In this document: positions 35,488-44,164 of the stretch, in pieces | How the letters are laid out: every line of letters starts with the position of its first letter | Numbering within the stretch: the first letter of the stretch is position 1 | Source of the DNA: JAFAZJ01 sp050183765 | GTDB lineage: Bacteria > Pseudomonadota > Alphaproteobacteria > Reyranellales > Reyranellaceae | DNA: 64,000 bases | Assembly (NCBI GenBank): GCA_050183765.1 | Contig: JBFXAZ010000011.1 | Location: forward strand, 13,240-77,239 | Direction: 5' to 3' | Notes under the pieces: model-generated | Database searches by the model: none | What the model was told of the DNA's origin: nothing | Seen by the model: the letters and a program-made list of their open reading frames with translations, nothing else | Position numbers and translations under genes: made by a program

Positions 35488-35948
35488 TCGCCGGCAAGAT
35501 CGGCGCCGGCAAGTCGACCCTGGCGCGTCAGCTCGTGGCGCGGCCGGCGACCTTGCTGATCGGCGAGGATCACTGGACCTCGCATCTCTTCGCCGACGAG
35601 CTCAAGACGATCGACGACTACCGCCGCCTGTCCGCCAGGCTGCGCGCGGCGATGGCGCCGCACATCGTCGAGATCCTGCGGCTCGGCCTGTCGGTGGTGC
35701 TCGACTTCCCCGCCAACACGAAGGTGCAGCGCGGCTGGATGCGCGGGCTGATCGACGCGGCGCAGGTGCCGCACGAGCTGCACCTTCTGGATCTGCCCGA
35801 TGCGGTCTGTCTAGAGCGGCTGCATCGGCGCAATGCCGGCGGTGCGCATCCGTTTCAGGTCACCGACGCGGAGTTCGCCCAGTTCACCCGGCACTTCTCG
35901 ACGCCGGCGCCGGAGGAGGGCTTCAACGTCATCGTTCACGGGCCCTGA
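35469..35948 (+). CDS. P-loop kinase-like ATPase
   Basis: A 159-residue protein with a Walker A motif, YLIAGKIGAGKSTLARQL, at the N-terminus and a small-kinase layout (LLIGEDHW, VVLDFPANTKVQRGWM, LHLLDLPDAVCLERLHRRN). It resembles the AAA/zeta-toxin-like kinase group that phosphorylates small molecules. The start at 35469 (MPTLYLI) is used; the frame is open upstream through the repeat array as MANH repeats, which probably is not coding. It ends overlapping the convergent MFS gene. Confidence 0.75.
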   Translation: MPTLYLIAGKIGAGKSTLARQLVARPATLLIGEDHWTSHLFADELKTIDDYRRLSARLRAAMAPHIVEILRLGLSVVLDFPANTKVQRGWMRGLIDAAQVPHELHLLDLPDAVCLERLHRRNAGGAHPFQVTDAEFAQFTRHFSTPAPEEGFNVIVHGP

Positions 35949-37096
35949 TTCTTCGGCACCCGCACCAGCATGAGCGCGAGCAGCGCGCCCACCATCAACG
36001 CGGTCGAGACCACCAGCACACCCGCGCCGTAGCGCTCGATCAGGAAGGCGAAGCCCAGCGGCGCGCCGGCCTGCAGGATGCGCGCGGGCGCGCCGATGAT
36101 GCCCAGGCGATAGCCGTAGCTTTGCGGCCCGAACAGCGCCAGCGGGACCGTGCCGCGCGCGATGGTGATGATGCCGTTGCCCAGGCCGTGCAGCACGGCG
36201 AAGGCGTAGGCGACGAGGCCGCTGCCCGACAGGGCGACGACCAGCGCGCCGATCGGGTGCGTGATCATCGCCAGCCGGCCCGAGACCAGCGGATGGAAGC
36301 GCGCCAGCACGCTGGCCTCGAAGATCCGCGCCGCCACCTGCGCCGGGCCGATCAACGCCGAGGCGGCGATCGCCGCGGCGGGCGAGGCGCCGGCCGCTTC
36401 GAGGATGCGCGGGAAGTGCGCGGCCATGCCGGCGGTCACCACCCACGCCAGCGCGAAGGCGGTGGCCAGCAGCACCAGGGTGCGATCGATCGGCACCGGC
36501 GCGTCCTTGGCTTTCTTGTCGGTGGCCGTGATCGTCGGTCGCGGCAGCAGGAAGAGATTGGCCGGCAGGCCGAGCAGGAGATGCGCGGCGGCCCAGGCGA
36601 AACAAGTCTCGCGCCAGCCCAGGGTGGCGATGCCCCAGGCGGTGAGCGGCCAGCCCACGGTACTGGCGAAGCCGGCGATCAGGGTGATGCCGGTGATCGG
36701 CTTGCGCGCGGCGGTGCCGTAGATGCGGCCCAGAGTGGCGAAGGCCGCGTCGTACAGCCCCATCGACATGCCCAGCCCCAGCGCCAGCCAGGCGAAGCCC
36801 AGCAGCACGGGTCCCTTCGCCAGCGCCAGCAGCACCAGCCCGATGGCGAAGGTGACGTTCGAGGCGGCCAGCACTGAGTTGCCGCCGACCGCGTCGATGC
36901 GCCGGCCGACGCGCGGACCGAGGAAGCCCGAGATCAGCAGCGAGGCGGAGAAGGCGCCGAAGAACCACTGGGTCGACACGCCGGTGTCGTGCGCGATGAC
37001 GTCGCCCAGCACCGCTGCCAGGTAGTAACTCGAGGCCCAGGCCAGGGTCTGTGTCGTGCCGAGAACGATGACCGTCGGCAGCGTTCGATCGGACAT
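35936..37096 (-). CDS. MFS transporter
   Basis: A 386-residue, 12-helix facilitator with the loop motif GPRVGRRIDAVGGNSVLAAS. It begins MSDRTLPTVIVLGTTQTLAW; an upstream in-frame ATG at 37108 is possible. A 24-bp palindrome at 37112-37135 lies right at the start region and probably acts as an operator. It resembles the MFS next to arsR in layout. Confidence 0.78.
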   Translation of the reverse strand: MSDRTLPTVIVLGTTQTLAWASSYYLAAVLGDVIAHDTGVSTQWFFGAFSASLLISGFLGPRVGRRIDAVGGNSVLAASNVTFAIGLVLLALAKGPVLLGFAWLALGLGMSMGLYDAAFATLGRIYGTAARKPITGITLIAGFASTVGWPLTAWGIATLGWRETCFAWAAAHLLLGLPANLFLLPRPTITATDKKAKDAPVPIDRTLVLLATAFALAWVVTAGMAAHFPRILEAAGASPAAAIAASALIGPAQVAARIFEASVLARFHPLVSGRLAMITHPIGALVVALSGSGLVAYAFAVLHGLGNGIITIARGTVPLALFGPQSYGYRLGIIGAPARILQAGAPLGFAFLIERYGAGVLVVSTALMVGALLALMLVRVPKNQGP

Positions 37097-37111
37097 GTCG
37101 ACAGCCATGCC

Positions 37112-37135
37112 ATGTTTCCAGAAGGATGGAAACAT
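37112..37135. promoter_or_regulatory. Perfect ATGTTTCC-N8-GGAAACAT palindrome
   Basis: An 8-bp perfect inverted repeat with an 8-base centre, 4-16 bases upstream of the candidate starts of the MFS gene at 37096 or 37108. It has the form of a dimeric repressor operator. No neighbouring regulator gene is evident, unless the gene at 39135 serves. Confidence 0.55.
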
Positions 37136-37273
37136 CGACAGACGCGGCGCTTGTCTGACGGCCGGCACAGCGCCGTTCCATGCGGCCGGCACATCGAACC
37201 AGGCGGGCATCGTCCGCAACCGTCCCCGGCGAGCGCGCGTTGCAGCAACGACCACCGCCGAGGAGATCCGCCC

Positions 37274-37732
37274 ATGCGCGTTGCTCTTGCCCTCGCCATC
37301 GCCTTGACGGCGCTGCGTCCGCCCGTGGCGCTGGCTCTCACCGAGATGGAATGCGCCGATCTGTTCCGCAAGGCCGACGTCAACAACGATGAGGTTCTCG
37401 CCGGCGCCGAGGCCACGCGCTACCTCGCGGCGATGCGCATCTGGCCGGTGGCGCTGCCTGAAGACGGCAAGATCACCTATGCCGCCTTCGTCGAGCACTG
37501 CCGCAACGGCATCTTTCGCGAGGCGGTGAACGATCCGGACGCGCCGCTGAAGGGCGCCAACTCCTTCACCGAGGCGCAGGCCCGCGACCGCGCCGAAGCC
37601 CGCGGCTTCGTCGCGGTTTCCGGCCTGAAGAAGGACGATGCCGGCATCTGGCGAGGAACCGCGCGCATGGACGGCAAGGAATTCGCCGTGGCCATCGACT
37701 ACAAGGGCAACGTGGTTTCCAAGCCGCGGTGA
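37274..37732 (+). CDS. Exported EF-hand-like and PepSY-like protein
   Basis: A 152-residue secreted protein with a signal peptide (ALALAIALTALRPPVALAL), a calcium-type loop DVNNDEVLAGAEA near residues 35-47, and a C-terminal domain ending FAVAIDYKGNVVSKPR. The C-terminal domain (ARGFVAVSGLKKDDAGIWRG) matches those of the two proteins at 53323 and 54088. A GAGGAGA ribosome-binding site precedes the ATG. The role is unknown. Confidence 0.6.
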   Translation: MRVALALAIALTALRPPVALALTEMECADLFRKADVNNDEVLAGAEATRYLAAMRIWPVALPEDGKITYAAFVEHCRNGIFREAVNDPDAPLKGANSFTEAQARDRAEARGFVAVSGLKKDDAGIWRGTARMDGKEFAVAIDYKGNVVSKPR

Positions 37733-37754
37733 CGTCAGGCCGTCCGGCCCTGCG

Positions 37755-37958
37755 CTAATCCTGGCGGCCGGCGACCGGCTCGCGCTGCCGTGCCAGGAAA
37801 GCCCGCATGAGCTCCTGTTGGCGGCTCCAGCGCAGCTTGTAGACGGCAGCCGAGTCGTGGTCGTTCTCGTCGCGGGCGAGGACGTACTTCTGCTGGAATG
37901 ACCGGTTGGTGCGGACCAACTCGTCCCATTCGCGTTCGCGGCTCAAAGGAGCAGACAT
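37755..37958 (-). CDS. Small charged hypothetical protein
   Basis: A 67-residue protein of mixed charge, MSAPLSREREWDELVRTNRS followed by a helical region with FQQKYVLARDENDHDS. A strong GAGGAGG ribosome-binding site upstream of the ATG at 37958 supports it. It has no recognised family. Confidence 0.5.
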   Translation of the reverse strand: MSAPLSREREWDELVRTNRSFQQKYVLARDENDHDSAAVYKLRWSRQQELMRAFLARQREPVAGRQD

Positions 37959-38103
37959 CGCTGGCCTCCTCTCCACGGGGACGCATATCAGCGCATGTCG
38001 CGGCGGCGATGTCACGGCGCGGCTGTGCACAGGCCTGTGAGAAAATCAGGGCCTGTGAGAGCGTGCGGGCTCGTTATGAATCCGCAGTAGAAGGTTGGCG
38101 ATC

Positions 38104-38418
38104 TCAGGTGCACTCGGCCGCCAGGCCGGCGTGGCCCACGCCGCGCCGCACCGTCGGCCCCGCCGGCCGGGCGAAGCGCAGCAGCTCCAGCACCGACTCG
38201 TCGTCGAGCGTCGTGCCGTAGCTCGCCACGACCGCCAGCAGGTGCGGCCGCGCGCCCAGGATCTCGAGCACTTCGCAGGCGCGCGTGGCGAAATCCATCG
38301 GCGGCAGGGCGGCCAGCTGGGTCGCGGTCTCGTGGCTGCAGCCGTGGCGCTTCAGGAGCCCGCACAATTCGCGCGTGATCGCCTGTCGGATCGAAGAGGC
38401 TGGCGTCGTCTCCGGCAT
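38104..38418 (-). CDS. Hypothetical protein
   Basis: A 104-residue, mostly helical soluble protein beginning MPETTPASSIRQAITREL. The frame is open 35 codons upstream with low-complexity Arg codons, so the start at 38418 is an inference. It has no recognised family. It is on the same strand as the STAS-like gene at 38524. Confidence 0.4.
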   Translation of the reverse strand: MPETTPASSIRQAITRELCGLLKRHGCSHETATQLAALPPMDFATRACEVLEILGARPHLLAVVASYGTTLDDESVLELLRFARPAGPTVRRGVGHAGLAAECT

Positions 38419-38523
38419 GGATGGACAACGCCGGCACCGGCGCACCGTTGCCGGTCGGCTGCCTTGTCGGGTCTTCCTTGGTGTTGTCTGCCGACTTCGA
38501 GCCCGGCGCCGCAAGTCTCGCAC

Positions 38524-38904
38524 CTATGGCGCCGACCTCATGCCGTCGAGCCACTCGATGGCGAGCTGGCGCGTGGGAAACATCGCGATGGGCCGGATGC
38601 TCGAGGCCGTACCGTCGTCGAATTGCATGACCAGCTCGAGGGTGTGCGCCGAGTCGATCACGAACGCCACGGGGCCGAGGGCCTGGTCGTCCGCGACCTC
38701 GTTGGCGAAGCGCGCGAGATCGCGGATCTGCGCCGGCGTGATGTTGACCGCCGCCTGCGACAGGTCATGCAGCTTGGGATGGCCGACGAGACGGCTGCGT
38801 CGCATGTCCTCGATGAATCGCTGCCAGTCGTCCGCCGAGACCTGTCCGGACCATACGGCCTCCACAGTCCGGGCGTCGGTCGACAGGGTCCATTCGATGG
38901 GCAT
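38524..38904 (-). CDS. STAS-like hypothetical protein
   Basis: A 126-residue protein with strand-helix-strand units: VEAVWSGQVSADDWQRF, KLHDLSQAAVNITPAQIRDL, AFVIDSAHTLELVMQ and PTRQLAIEWLDG. It parallels the protein at 2979-3428 and has the STAS/SpoIIAA type of layout. The start used is the ATG at 38904. The function is unknown. Confidence 0.5.
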   Translation of the reverse strand: MPIEWTLSTDARTVEAVWSGQVSADDWQRFIEDMRRSRLVGHPKLHDLSQAAVNITPAQIRDLARFANEVADDQALGPVAFVIDSAHTLELVMQFDDGTASSIRPIAMFPTRQLAIEWLDGMRSAP

Positions 38905-39134
38905 GCCCGGAATCCGGCGACTTGATGGGAGGGTTAAGCACAGCAACGCGACCGACTGGAATCTGATAGCCGCGATTCGTCGACAGATCATGTGAAAACT
39001 TTGATGGATGTTTTCAGTGATTCCGCGCGGTGTCACGCGGCGATTCCCGCGGATGCACATCGCCGCCTGCCTGAAGCATTTGCAACCAAGTCGCGTTGCC
39101 GGGCGTTCGAAGCGTTCGAGCAACGGATTGTTCC

Positions 39135-39449
39135 ATGTCGCCACCGTCAGCCCCGAAGCGCCCCCTGGCGCCCTGTACCGTCGTTGCTCTCGAGGTGATC
39201 GCCGCGGCCGAAAGCCGGCGCATGCACCTCGCCGATTTCGAGCTGTCGATGCACCAGCGAGGGTGCGGTTCGCGCGAGGTGGCACGGGCGCTCGGCTCCC
39301 TGGCGCGGCGGGGCTGGGCTTCGGTCGTCGGCTCCTCCCTCAGCATCACCGATGCGGGCGAGCAGGCGGCGGCGCGCGGCGGCGCGCCCGCGTCCTCGGC
39401 CCGACGGCGCAGGCGCAGGCGCGAGCGCATGCCGCCGGGACTGTTGTGA
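39135..39449 (+). CDS. Small winged-helix-like protein with Arg-rich tail
   Basis: A 104-residue protein. The middle (DFELSMHQRGCGSREVARAL...RRGWASVVGSSLSITDAGEQ) resembles a MarR-type winged helix, including the wing-like TDAGE. It ends in a run of Arg (SARRRRRRRERMPPGLL). It could be a DNA-binding regulator; the family is uncertain. No clear ribosome-binding site is seen. Confidence 0.45.
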   Translation: MSPPSAPKRPLAPCTVVALEVIAAAESRRMHLADFELSMHQRGCGSREVARALGSLARRGWASVVGSSLSITDAGEQAAARGGAPASSARRRRRRRERMPPGLL

Positions 39450-39585
39450 CGCCGCCCGACCTCTTGCCGGATCGTTTGGCGGAGGCTTGACGGCGGGCGT
39501 CGCGCACCTAAATCGTTCGTCGCGGGGAGCCGGATCGCCGGGCCCCGCACCGATTGGTTTCCCATGTTGCTCCCAGGAGGACGTG

Positions 39586-39762
39586 ATGATTCGAATCGAT
39601 GCGGACGATCGCCGGACGTCGTGGTTCAACCCCGAGCGTCGCGCCGACTGGCCCCGCGACGCCGAGCCTGCCGACATCCGGACGGAGGACGAGCCGGAGG
39701 TGGCGACGGCGTTTCTTTCCCCACCGCCTGCGCCCTGGCCGCGGATCTTCCCCGGTCTGTAG
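39586..39762 (+). CDS. 58-residue hypothetical protein
   Basis: A short acidic protein (MIRIDADDRRTSWFNPERRA...). AGGAGG five bases before the ATG at 39586 strongly supports the start. It has a Pro-rich C-terminus ending PWPRIFPGL. The family is unknown. Confidence 0.45.
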   Translation: MIRIDADDRRTSWFNPERRADWPRDAEPADIRTEDEPEVATAFLSPPPAPWPRIFPGL

Positions 39763-40137
39763 TCGCCGAATCCAGACCGCGGTCGCTTCGGGCCGCGGTG
39801 TGCTCTTGATCAGTCCGATGCCCTGCCGCACCGCTTCGCGTTGACCGATTCAATCGACGCGATGCCCATCCGTCACGCCCAGCCCAGCTCCTTCAGAGCC
39901 CAACCCGCGACGTCCCGAGTCCGCCCAGTCGCAATCACCTGGGTCCAGCGTCGAATATTCGTCGGCCGGGTCAAGGCCTTCAACCTGCATCCTGGCGAGG
40001 CAAGTCGCCGAAACGCTCAATGGAAGACGTCGATTTCTTCCCGCATGGCCTCGGCCAGACTGGTGCTTTGGCGTTGGACTCGACATTTGTAGGGGCGGAA
40101 ATCGGGTCCGGTCGCCTCTGCCCCTAGTATGGCGGCC
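39763..40137. other. Spacer before the first TerL copy
   Basis: About 375 bases in which no gene is supported. The right end holds the site 2 promoter (40081-40130). Confidence 0.6.
40081..40130 (+). promoter_or_regulatory. Conserved phage-type promoter, site 2
   Basis: CGACATTTG at 40081, TAGGGGCGGAAAT at 40090-40102, then TAGTAT at 40125-40130. The ATG of the TerL fragment at 40138 follows seven bases later. A second inverted copy of TAGGGGCAG lies inside the spacer on the opposite strand (40113-40126). Confidence 0.85.
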
Positions 40138-40794
40138 ATGGACAGCTCCGGCCCGCCGGCCACATCCGACGCCGCCATCGACTTCGCGTCCTTCGCGCGC
40201 GATCCGCTGGGATTCGTCCGGCATGCATTCCCCTGGAGGCAGCCCGGCACCGTGCTGGCGCAGGACCAGGGACCGCGCGACTGGCAGGCGGAGATCCTGG
40301 GCGAGATCGGCCGGCGGCTCAAAGCCAACGCCGAGGCGGGAATCAGCGAGGCGATCCGCGTCGCGGTCGCCTCGGGCCACGGCATCGGCAAGTCGGCGCT
40401 GATGGCATGGATCAAGCTGTGGGCGCTGGCGACCTTCGAGGACGCCATGACGGTGATCACCGCCAACACCGAGCAGCAGCTCAGGACCAAGACCTGGCCG
40501 CAGGTGGTGAAGTGGTTCAACCTGATGAAAGGCCGCGAGCGCTTCAGCCTCGGCGAGACCGCCATCGCCAGCCGCCAGAAGGGCCACGAGAAGACCTGGC
40601 GCGGCGATCGCGTCACCTGGAGCGAGCACAACACGGAAGCGTTCGCCGGCCTGCACAATCTGCGCAAGCGCATCGTGCTGCTGTTCGACGAGGCCAGCTC
40701 CATCCCCGACTCGGTCTGGGAGGTCGCCGAAGGCGCGCTGACCGACGCCGACACCGAGATCATCTGGGCCGTCTTCGGCAACCCGACGCAATAG
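40138..40794 (+). pseudogene. Truncated terminase large subunit (N-terminal ATPase half)
   Basis: A 218-codon copy of the TerL at 46827 that stops abruptly after FGNPTQ, just past the Walker B region. It keeps SGHGIGKSALMAWIKLWAL (Walker A) and LLFDEAS (Walker B), but lacks the whole nuclease half (about 290 residues). Long blocks are identical to the intact TerL, such as LATFEDAMTVITANT. The N-terminal 20 residues differ. It shares the conserved promoter. It cannot package DNA on its own. Confidence 0.85.
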
Positions 40795-40894
40795 GTTGGT
40801 CAGGCCGTTCGTACGCAAAGGTGAGGGTAAAGGAATAGCCCACTCATGGTTGCTCGGCTAAGCTTGCTGATAGATCCAGGAGAGGCCAGATTTG

Positions 40895-41629
40895 ATGGCG
40901 AAAGCGGATTCGGCAACACAAGCGCTGGCCCAAGCGCTAACGACGGTGGCATTGAAGGAGGCGAACGAAGCGCTCGATAGGATCCACTTCGATCATAGCG
41001 ACTTTGAGGATTTCATCGACAGGCTTCATAAGGAATCTGCTACAGCTCAAGTGCTGATCTTCTATTCCTATCTCGATGACAAGGTTCAGACGCTACTCGA
41101 ACAACACATGATCGGACTCGAGACGACGACTGCGCGGGAGGCGCTGTTCGGAATCAACTCACCACTTGGAACTTTCAGCAGCCGTATTCGAGTGGCGTAC
41201 CACCTAGGCTGGATATCGGATGCGACGCGAGCGCGTCTAGAAGCCTTTCGAAAAGTGCGGAACGAATTTGCGCATCGGGCATTCCGAGTCTCGATCGATG
41301 ATCCAGCAATCGTTGCCCAAATCAAGCTGATCGGTGATGACACCGGAGTTAAAATAAAAGACGCTATAGATTCCACAAGGTTCCTTGTTCAGGATCTTGA
41401 TGAATTGCTGTGCAAGCTGATTTTCCTAGCCCATCGCACTTTTCTTGAGTTGATGATCTTCCCCATCGCCAAAAGGGTACGAATAAGCCCCGGATTACTG
41501 GGAAACAGAGAGAATCCACCGCCGAAGGTCGCGGCCTTGGTCACAATGACAGCGAACGCATTGAGCCGCATTGGGATGGTCGTTGCGCTACCCATCCTCC
41601 AAGAGAGGGCAGACGAGGGGACAGGCTAG
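40895..41629 (+). CDS. MtlR-like protein with HEPN-type RNxxAH motif
   Basis: A 244-residue protein whose middle (INSPLGTFSSRIRVAYHLGW...FRKVRNEFAHRAF) matches the MtlR family, with an RNEFAH (R-x4-H) signature like HEPN ribonuclease or toxin domains. ATG at 40895 has AGGAGAGG nine bases upstream. It follows the TerL fragment by about 100 bases and is AT-richer than the phage genes. The paralogue at 44165 shares the same core. It is probably accessory cargo, with abortive-infection or regulatory roles as candidates. Confidence 0.7.
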   Translation: MAKADSATQALAQALTTVALKEANEALDRIHFDHSDFEDFIDRLHKESATAQVLIFYSYLDDKVQTLLEQHMIGLETTTAREALFGINSPLGTFSSRIRVAYHLGWISDATRARLEAFRKVRNEFAHRAFRVSIDDPAIVAQIKLIGDDTGVKIKDAIDSTRFLVQDLDELLCKLIFLAHRTFLELMIFPIAKRVRISPGLLGNRENPPPKVAALVTMTANALSRIGMVVALPILQERADEGTG

Positions 41630-41727
41630 CGGCGCTGCTTCTTCGGCCGATACACCACACTCTCCTCTCGAAACTCGATCCGCTCGGCCTCTATGGTCGC
41701 CTTGATCTTCAGCAGCGTCTCCAGCAT
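41626..41727 (-). pseudogene. Short C-terminal remnant ORF
   Basis: A 33-codon minus-strand frame, MLETLLKIKATIEAERIEF ending VYRPKKQRR, overlapping the end of the MtlR-like gene. The frame continues only seven codons upstream before a stop, but its amphipathic helix reads like the tail of a once longer protein. Low confidence. Confidence 0.25.
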
Positions 41728-41745
41728 TGGGATGACGGAGCGGAA

Positions 41746-42093
41746 TCAATTGCAAGTCGAGCCTTGGGTGACGCTGCCGGGCAGGGTCCATTGGCACGGC
41801 GCGCCCGGCTGGCCGCCGCCGACCGGGCCGAAGCGTCCATAGGGCGTGCAGCAAAATATGGCGCCCGGTTGCGGCGGCTTGGTGATGCCGACCGGCGTCT
41901 GGGGTGCCGGCGACGGCCGCGCCGGAACGATGATCGTCGGCGGTTGAGGCGCCAGTGGCGGCTGGGGCGGCACCATGATCGGCGGCGGCGGCTGTGGCTC
42001 GCTGGGCGTGTAGGCGGATTGCGCCCGCAGGTCGCCGTCTGAATTGACCAGAACGAGGGCCATGCACGCAGCCCACAGGGTGCGTTCGCTCAT
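41746..42093 (-). CDS. Exported Pro-rich protein with C-terminal cysteines
   Basis: A 115-residue protein with a signal peptide (TLWAACMALVLVNSDGDLRAQS), a Pro-rich middle (PQPPPPIMVPPQPPLAPQ) and a C-terminal domain with GAIFCCTPYGRFG and PCQWTL...STCN. The Cys residues suggest a disulfide-stabilised end. It is on the strand opposite to the phage genes. The family is unknown. Confidence 0.5.
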   Translation of the reverse strand: MSERTLWAACMALVLVNSDGDLRAQSAYTPSEPQPPPPIMVPPQPPLAPQPPTIIVPARPSPAPQTPVGITKPPQPGAIFCCTPYGRFGPVGGGQPGAPCQWTLPGSVTQGSTCN

Positions 42094-42148
42094 GACCGCA
42101 GCATGGACCCTGTGGACCGCTGGCGCATATCACTTCAGTGGCATTCGC

Positions 42149-42198
42149 CGACATTTGTAGGGGCGGAAATAGGAGACGCACGAGCAGGGCGGTAGGAT
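42149..42198 (+). promoter_or_regulatory. Conserved phage-type promoter, site 3
   Basis: CGACATTTG at 42149, TAGGGGCGGAAAT at 42158-42170 and TAGGAT at 42193-42198. The ATG at 42205 lies six bases after the -10 box, with no ribosome-binding site between. Confidence 0.85.
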
Positions 42199-42204
42199 GC
42201 GCCC

Positions 42205-42417
42205 ATGTGCTTCGTATCCACTCCCTCCGTCCCCCCGGTTCCGCCGCCGCCGCCGGACCCGCCCTCCGATGTCGATCCCGGCGTGAAGAGCGCGCGCGAT
42301 CAGGCGCGCCGCAAGGCGCGCGCCGCGCAGGGCTACGGCTCGACCATCCTGACCGGTCCGTTGGGCGATCTCTCCCCGGTCAGCACGACGTCGGGCAAGG
42401 CGCTGCTCGGCGCCTGA
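42205..42417 (+). CDS. Small conserved podovirus protein (STILTGPLG family)
   Basis: A 70-residue protein with a Pro-rich N-terminus (SVPPVPPPPPDPPSD), a basic helix and the motif GSTILTGPLGDLSP. This combination is common next to portal genes in podoviruses. The virion role is not known. It is translated from a start six bases after the site 3 promoter, so it is probably leaderless. Here it stands apart from the portal. Confidence 0.7.
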   Translation: MCFVSTPSVPPVPPPPPDPPSDVDPGVKSARDQARRKARAAQGYGSTILTGPLGDLSPVSTTSGKALLGA

Positions 42418-42436
42418 AACGCGCTACAGTGGCGGC

Positions 42437-43300
42437 GTGACCCCAGGACGCGCCCCGCTGATCGCCCTGCTGCTGCTGACGCTCGCCGCCGGCGTGCCGC
42501 CCGTCGCCCGCGCGCAGTCGATCGGCGATCTGGCCGATCTCTTCGTGCGCATCGCCGGTCGGCCGGAGTACAGCCGCACCGGCACCACGGGCGTGCAAAA
42601 ATGGCAGAAGACCCTGCGCTACGTCGTGCTGGGCGAGACGCGCGCGACGATGGGGCCACGCGTCGACGGCCACATGGCGCTGATGCGATCGCTGACCAAC
42701 CTGCCGGTCGAGCGCATCGGGCCCGATGGCGGGCAGGATGCGGCGGAGCGCATCTTCGCGCGCGGCCTGGGCCGCTTCCACGTCAGCGCGCCGACGACGG
42801 CGCATGACGATGCCGCGCGCATGCCGGTCGTGAGCTTCGCCAACGCCGGCGGCACCGTGCGCTGGCGCGGCAACTTCTTCATCTTCGTCGGCCGCCGCAA
42901 CGAGATGGCGGCCTTGACCCGCGGCTTCGGCACCGAGCGGCCCGATCTCGCGCGGCGCATCGAGACGGGCGCCGTTTCGTGCGCCTCGGTGCTGCACTTC
43001 GCCATCGCCGAGCATGCCATCGCCACCGCCTTCGTGTTCCTGCCCACGGACATGGACGCCTGGCGGGTCGAGCGCTGCGTCGAGGAGGAGATCACGCAGT
43101 CCTTCGGCCTGATGAACGACGTGCGCGGCAGCCGGCTCACCCTGTTCGACGACGATTTGCGGCAGCGCAAGACGCGGCTGACCGCGATCGACAAGCTGTT
43201 CCTGCGCGCGCTCTACGACCCGCGCATCCGCCCGGGCATGAACGGCTCGACGCTGAAGGCCGCGGCGCGCGAGGTGATCGGCGAGCTGCGGCCCCGGTAG
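42437..43300 (+). CDS. Exported DUF2927-family protein
   Basis: A 287-residue secreted protein. A signal peptide (APLIALLLLTLAAGVPPVARAQ) is followed by a DUF2927-type domain with RCVEEEITQSFGLMNDV, LTAIDKLFLRALYDPRI and PGMNGSTLKAAAREV. The start is the GTG at 42437, with a TACAGT box seven bases before it. It is not phage-like. The function of DUF2927 is unknown. Confidence 0.75.
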   Translation: MTPGRAPLIALLLLTLAAGVPPVARAQSIGDLADLFVRIAGRPEYSRTGTTGVQKWQKTLRYVVLGETRATMGPRVDGHMALMRSLTNLPVERIGPDGGQDAAERIFARGLGRFHVSAPTTAHDDAARMPVVSFANAGGTVRWRGNFFIFVGRRNEMAALTRGFGTERPDLARRIETGAVSCASVLHFAIAEHAIATAFVFLPTDMDAWRVERCVEEEITQSFGLMNDVRGSRLTLFDDDLRQRKTRLTAIDKLFLRALYDPRIRPGMNGSTLKAAAREVIGELRPR

Positions 43301-43780
43301 GCGGCAGGTTCTTAAAGTCGGATCCGAGTATCGCTTCAATGTTCCTAATAGGGCTCGAGTCTACTCGAGCGGCTCCAATCCCTTAGGGATGTTCATATAG
43401 TCGGTTACACCGAGGTCCGCTCCGAGGACTTGGAAATTGGCCTGCGCCTCGCGGACGTAAGGTAGTGCGTACACAGAAACAGAGGGGGGACCACGAGGTC
43501 CCCCCAATGCGCTATCGGGGCAGGAAGCGGGCGAGTCCACCAAGGAACATTGCCAAGTCCTGCCATGAGATACGGAAACAAAAACTGACCTTGTGCTCGA
43601 CCTTGGACCGGTCCGTTTCGATTACGCTGGTCCGCGTGTACTTGCACTCCATTGGTCTCCTAGAAATGCCGCCCGGGGGTTGCGCTCAGGGGAAAGCGAG
43701 TGAGTATTATCCCACAGAAGCGATATTGAGTCGAATCGACGCTAGAATGGCCGTCGGCGGATACAACCTTGGAGGCTTGG
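43301..43780. other. Spacer with a strong hairpin
   Basis: About 480 bases with no supported gene. It contains the perfect hairpin GGGGGGACC-acga-GGTCCCCCC at 43484-43505. The base composition falls towards the right, where the AT-richer cargo genes begin. Confidence 0.5.
43484..43505. terminator. Perfect 9-bp hairpin, possible terminator
   Basis: A 9-bp stem with a four-base loop, no U-tract following. It may be a structural signal or a processed transcript end downstream of DUF2927. It marks the left edge of the DUF2513-HEPN gene group. Confidence 0.4.
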
Positions 43781-44158
43781 ATGAAGCGCGACATGGATCT
43801 GATCAGAGCGCTGCTAATGGAGATTGAGAAACTCGATCGTCCTGCCATGCATGACCTCATGGGATCGGCATTCCCGGAGGATAAGAAACGACTGGTGGGA
43901 CACAATCTACTGATCTTAATCCAAGCCGACTATCTGAGCGGAGTCGACGCCCACTCCATGACGGACGATGATTTTCTGAATCTCGATCTCACGTGGAAAG
44001 GCCACGAACTTCTCGATTCGATCCGTGATTCGGCGGTGTGGTCGGAGACCAAGAAGCAAATGAAGCAAGTCGGAAACGCCAGCGTTCAGTTGGTCATTGA
44101 CTTGGCGACGGCGTACGCGAAGAAGCTCGCGAAGGAGAAGCTTGGCATCGAGATATAG
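43781..44158 (+). CDS. DUF2513 protein
   Basis: A 125-residue protein. MKRDMDLIRALLMEIEKLD at the start and LDLTWKGHELLDSIRDSAVW later are hallmarks of DUF2513, a family of winged-helix-like proteins found in prophages and mobile islands. GGAGG five bases before the ATG at 43781 decides the start. It lies six bases upstream of the HEPN-like gene at 44165, so the two form an operon. The function is unknown. Confidence 0.75.
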   Translation: MKRDMDLIRALLMEIEKLDRPAMHDLMGSAFPEDKKRLVGHNLLILIQADYLSGVDAHSMTDDDFLNLDLTWKGHELLDSIRDSAVWSETKKQMKQVGNASVQLVIDLATAYAKKLAKEKLGIEI

Positions 44159-44164
44159 AGGGCA

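Noticed and set aside
43310..43440. tRNA-like segment or attachment site
   Set aside because: A short inverted repeat is present (CTCGAG region), but no cloverleaf or duplicated att sequence can be seen.
43361..43543. 60-residue minus-strand ORF
   Set aside because: No ribosome-binding site, no family and overlap with the hairpin at 43484.
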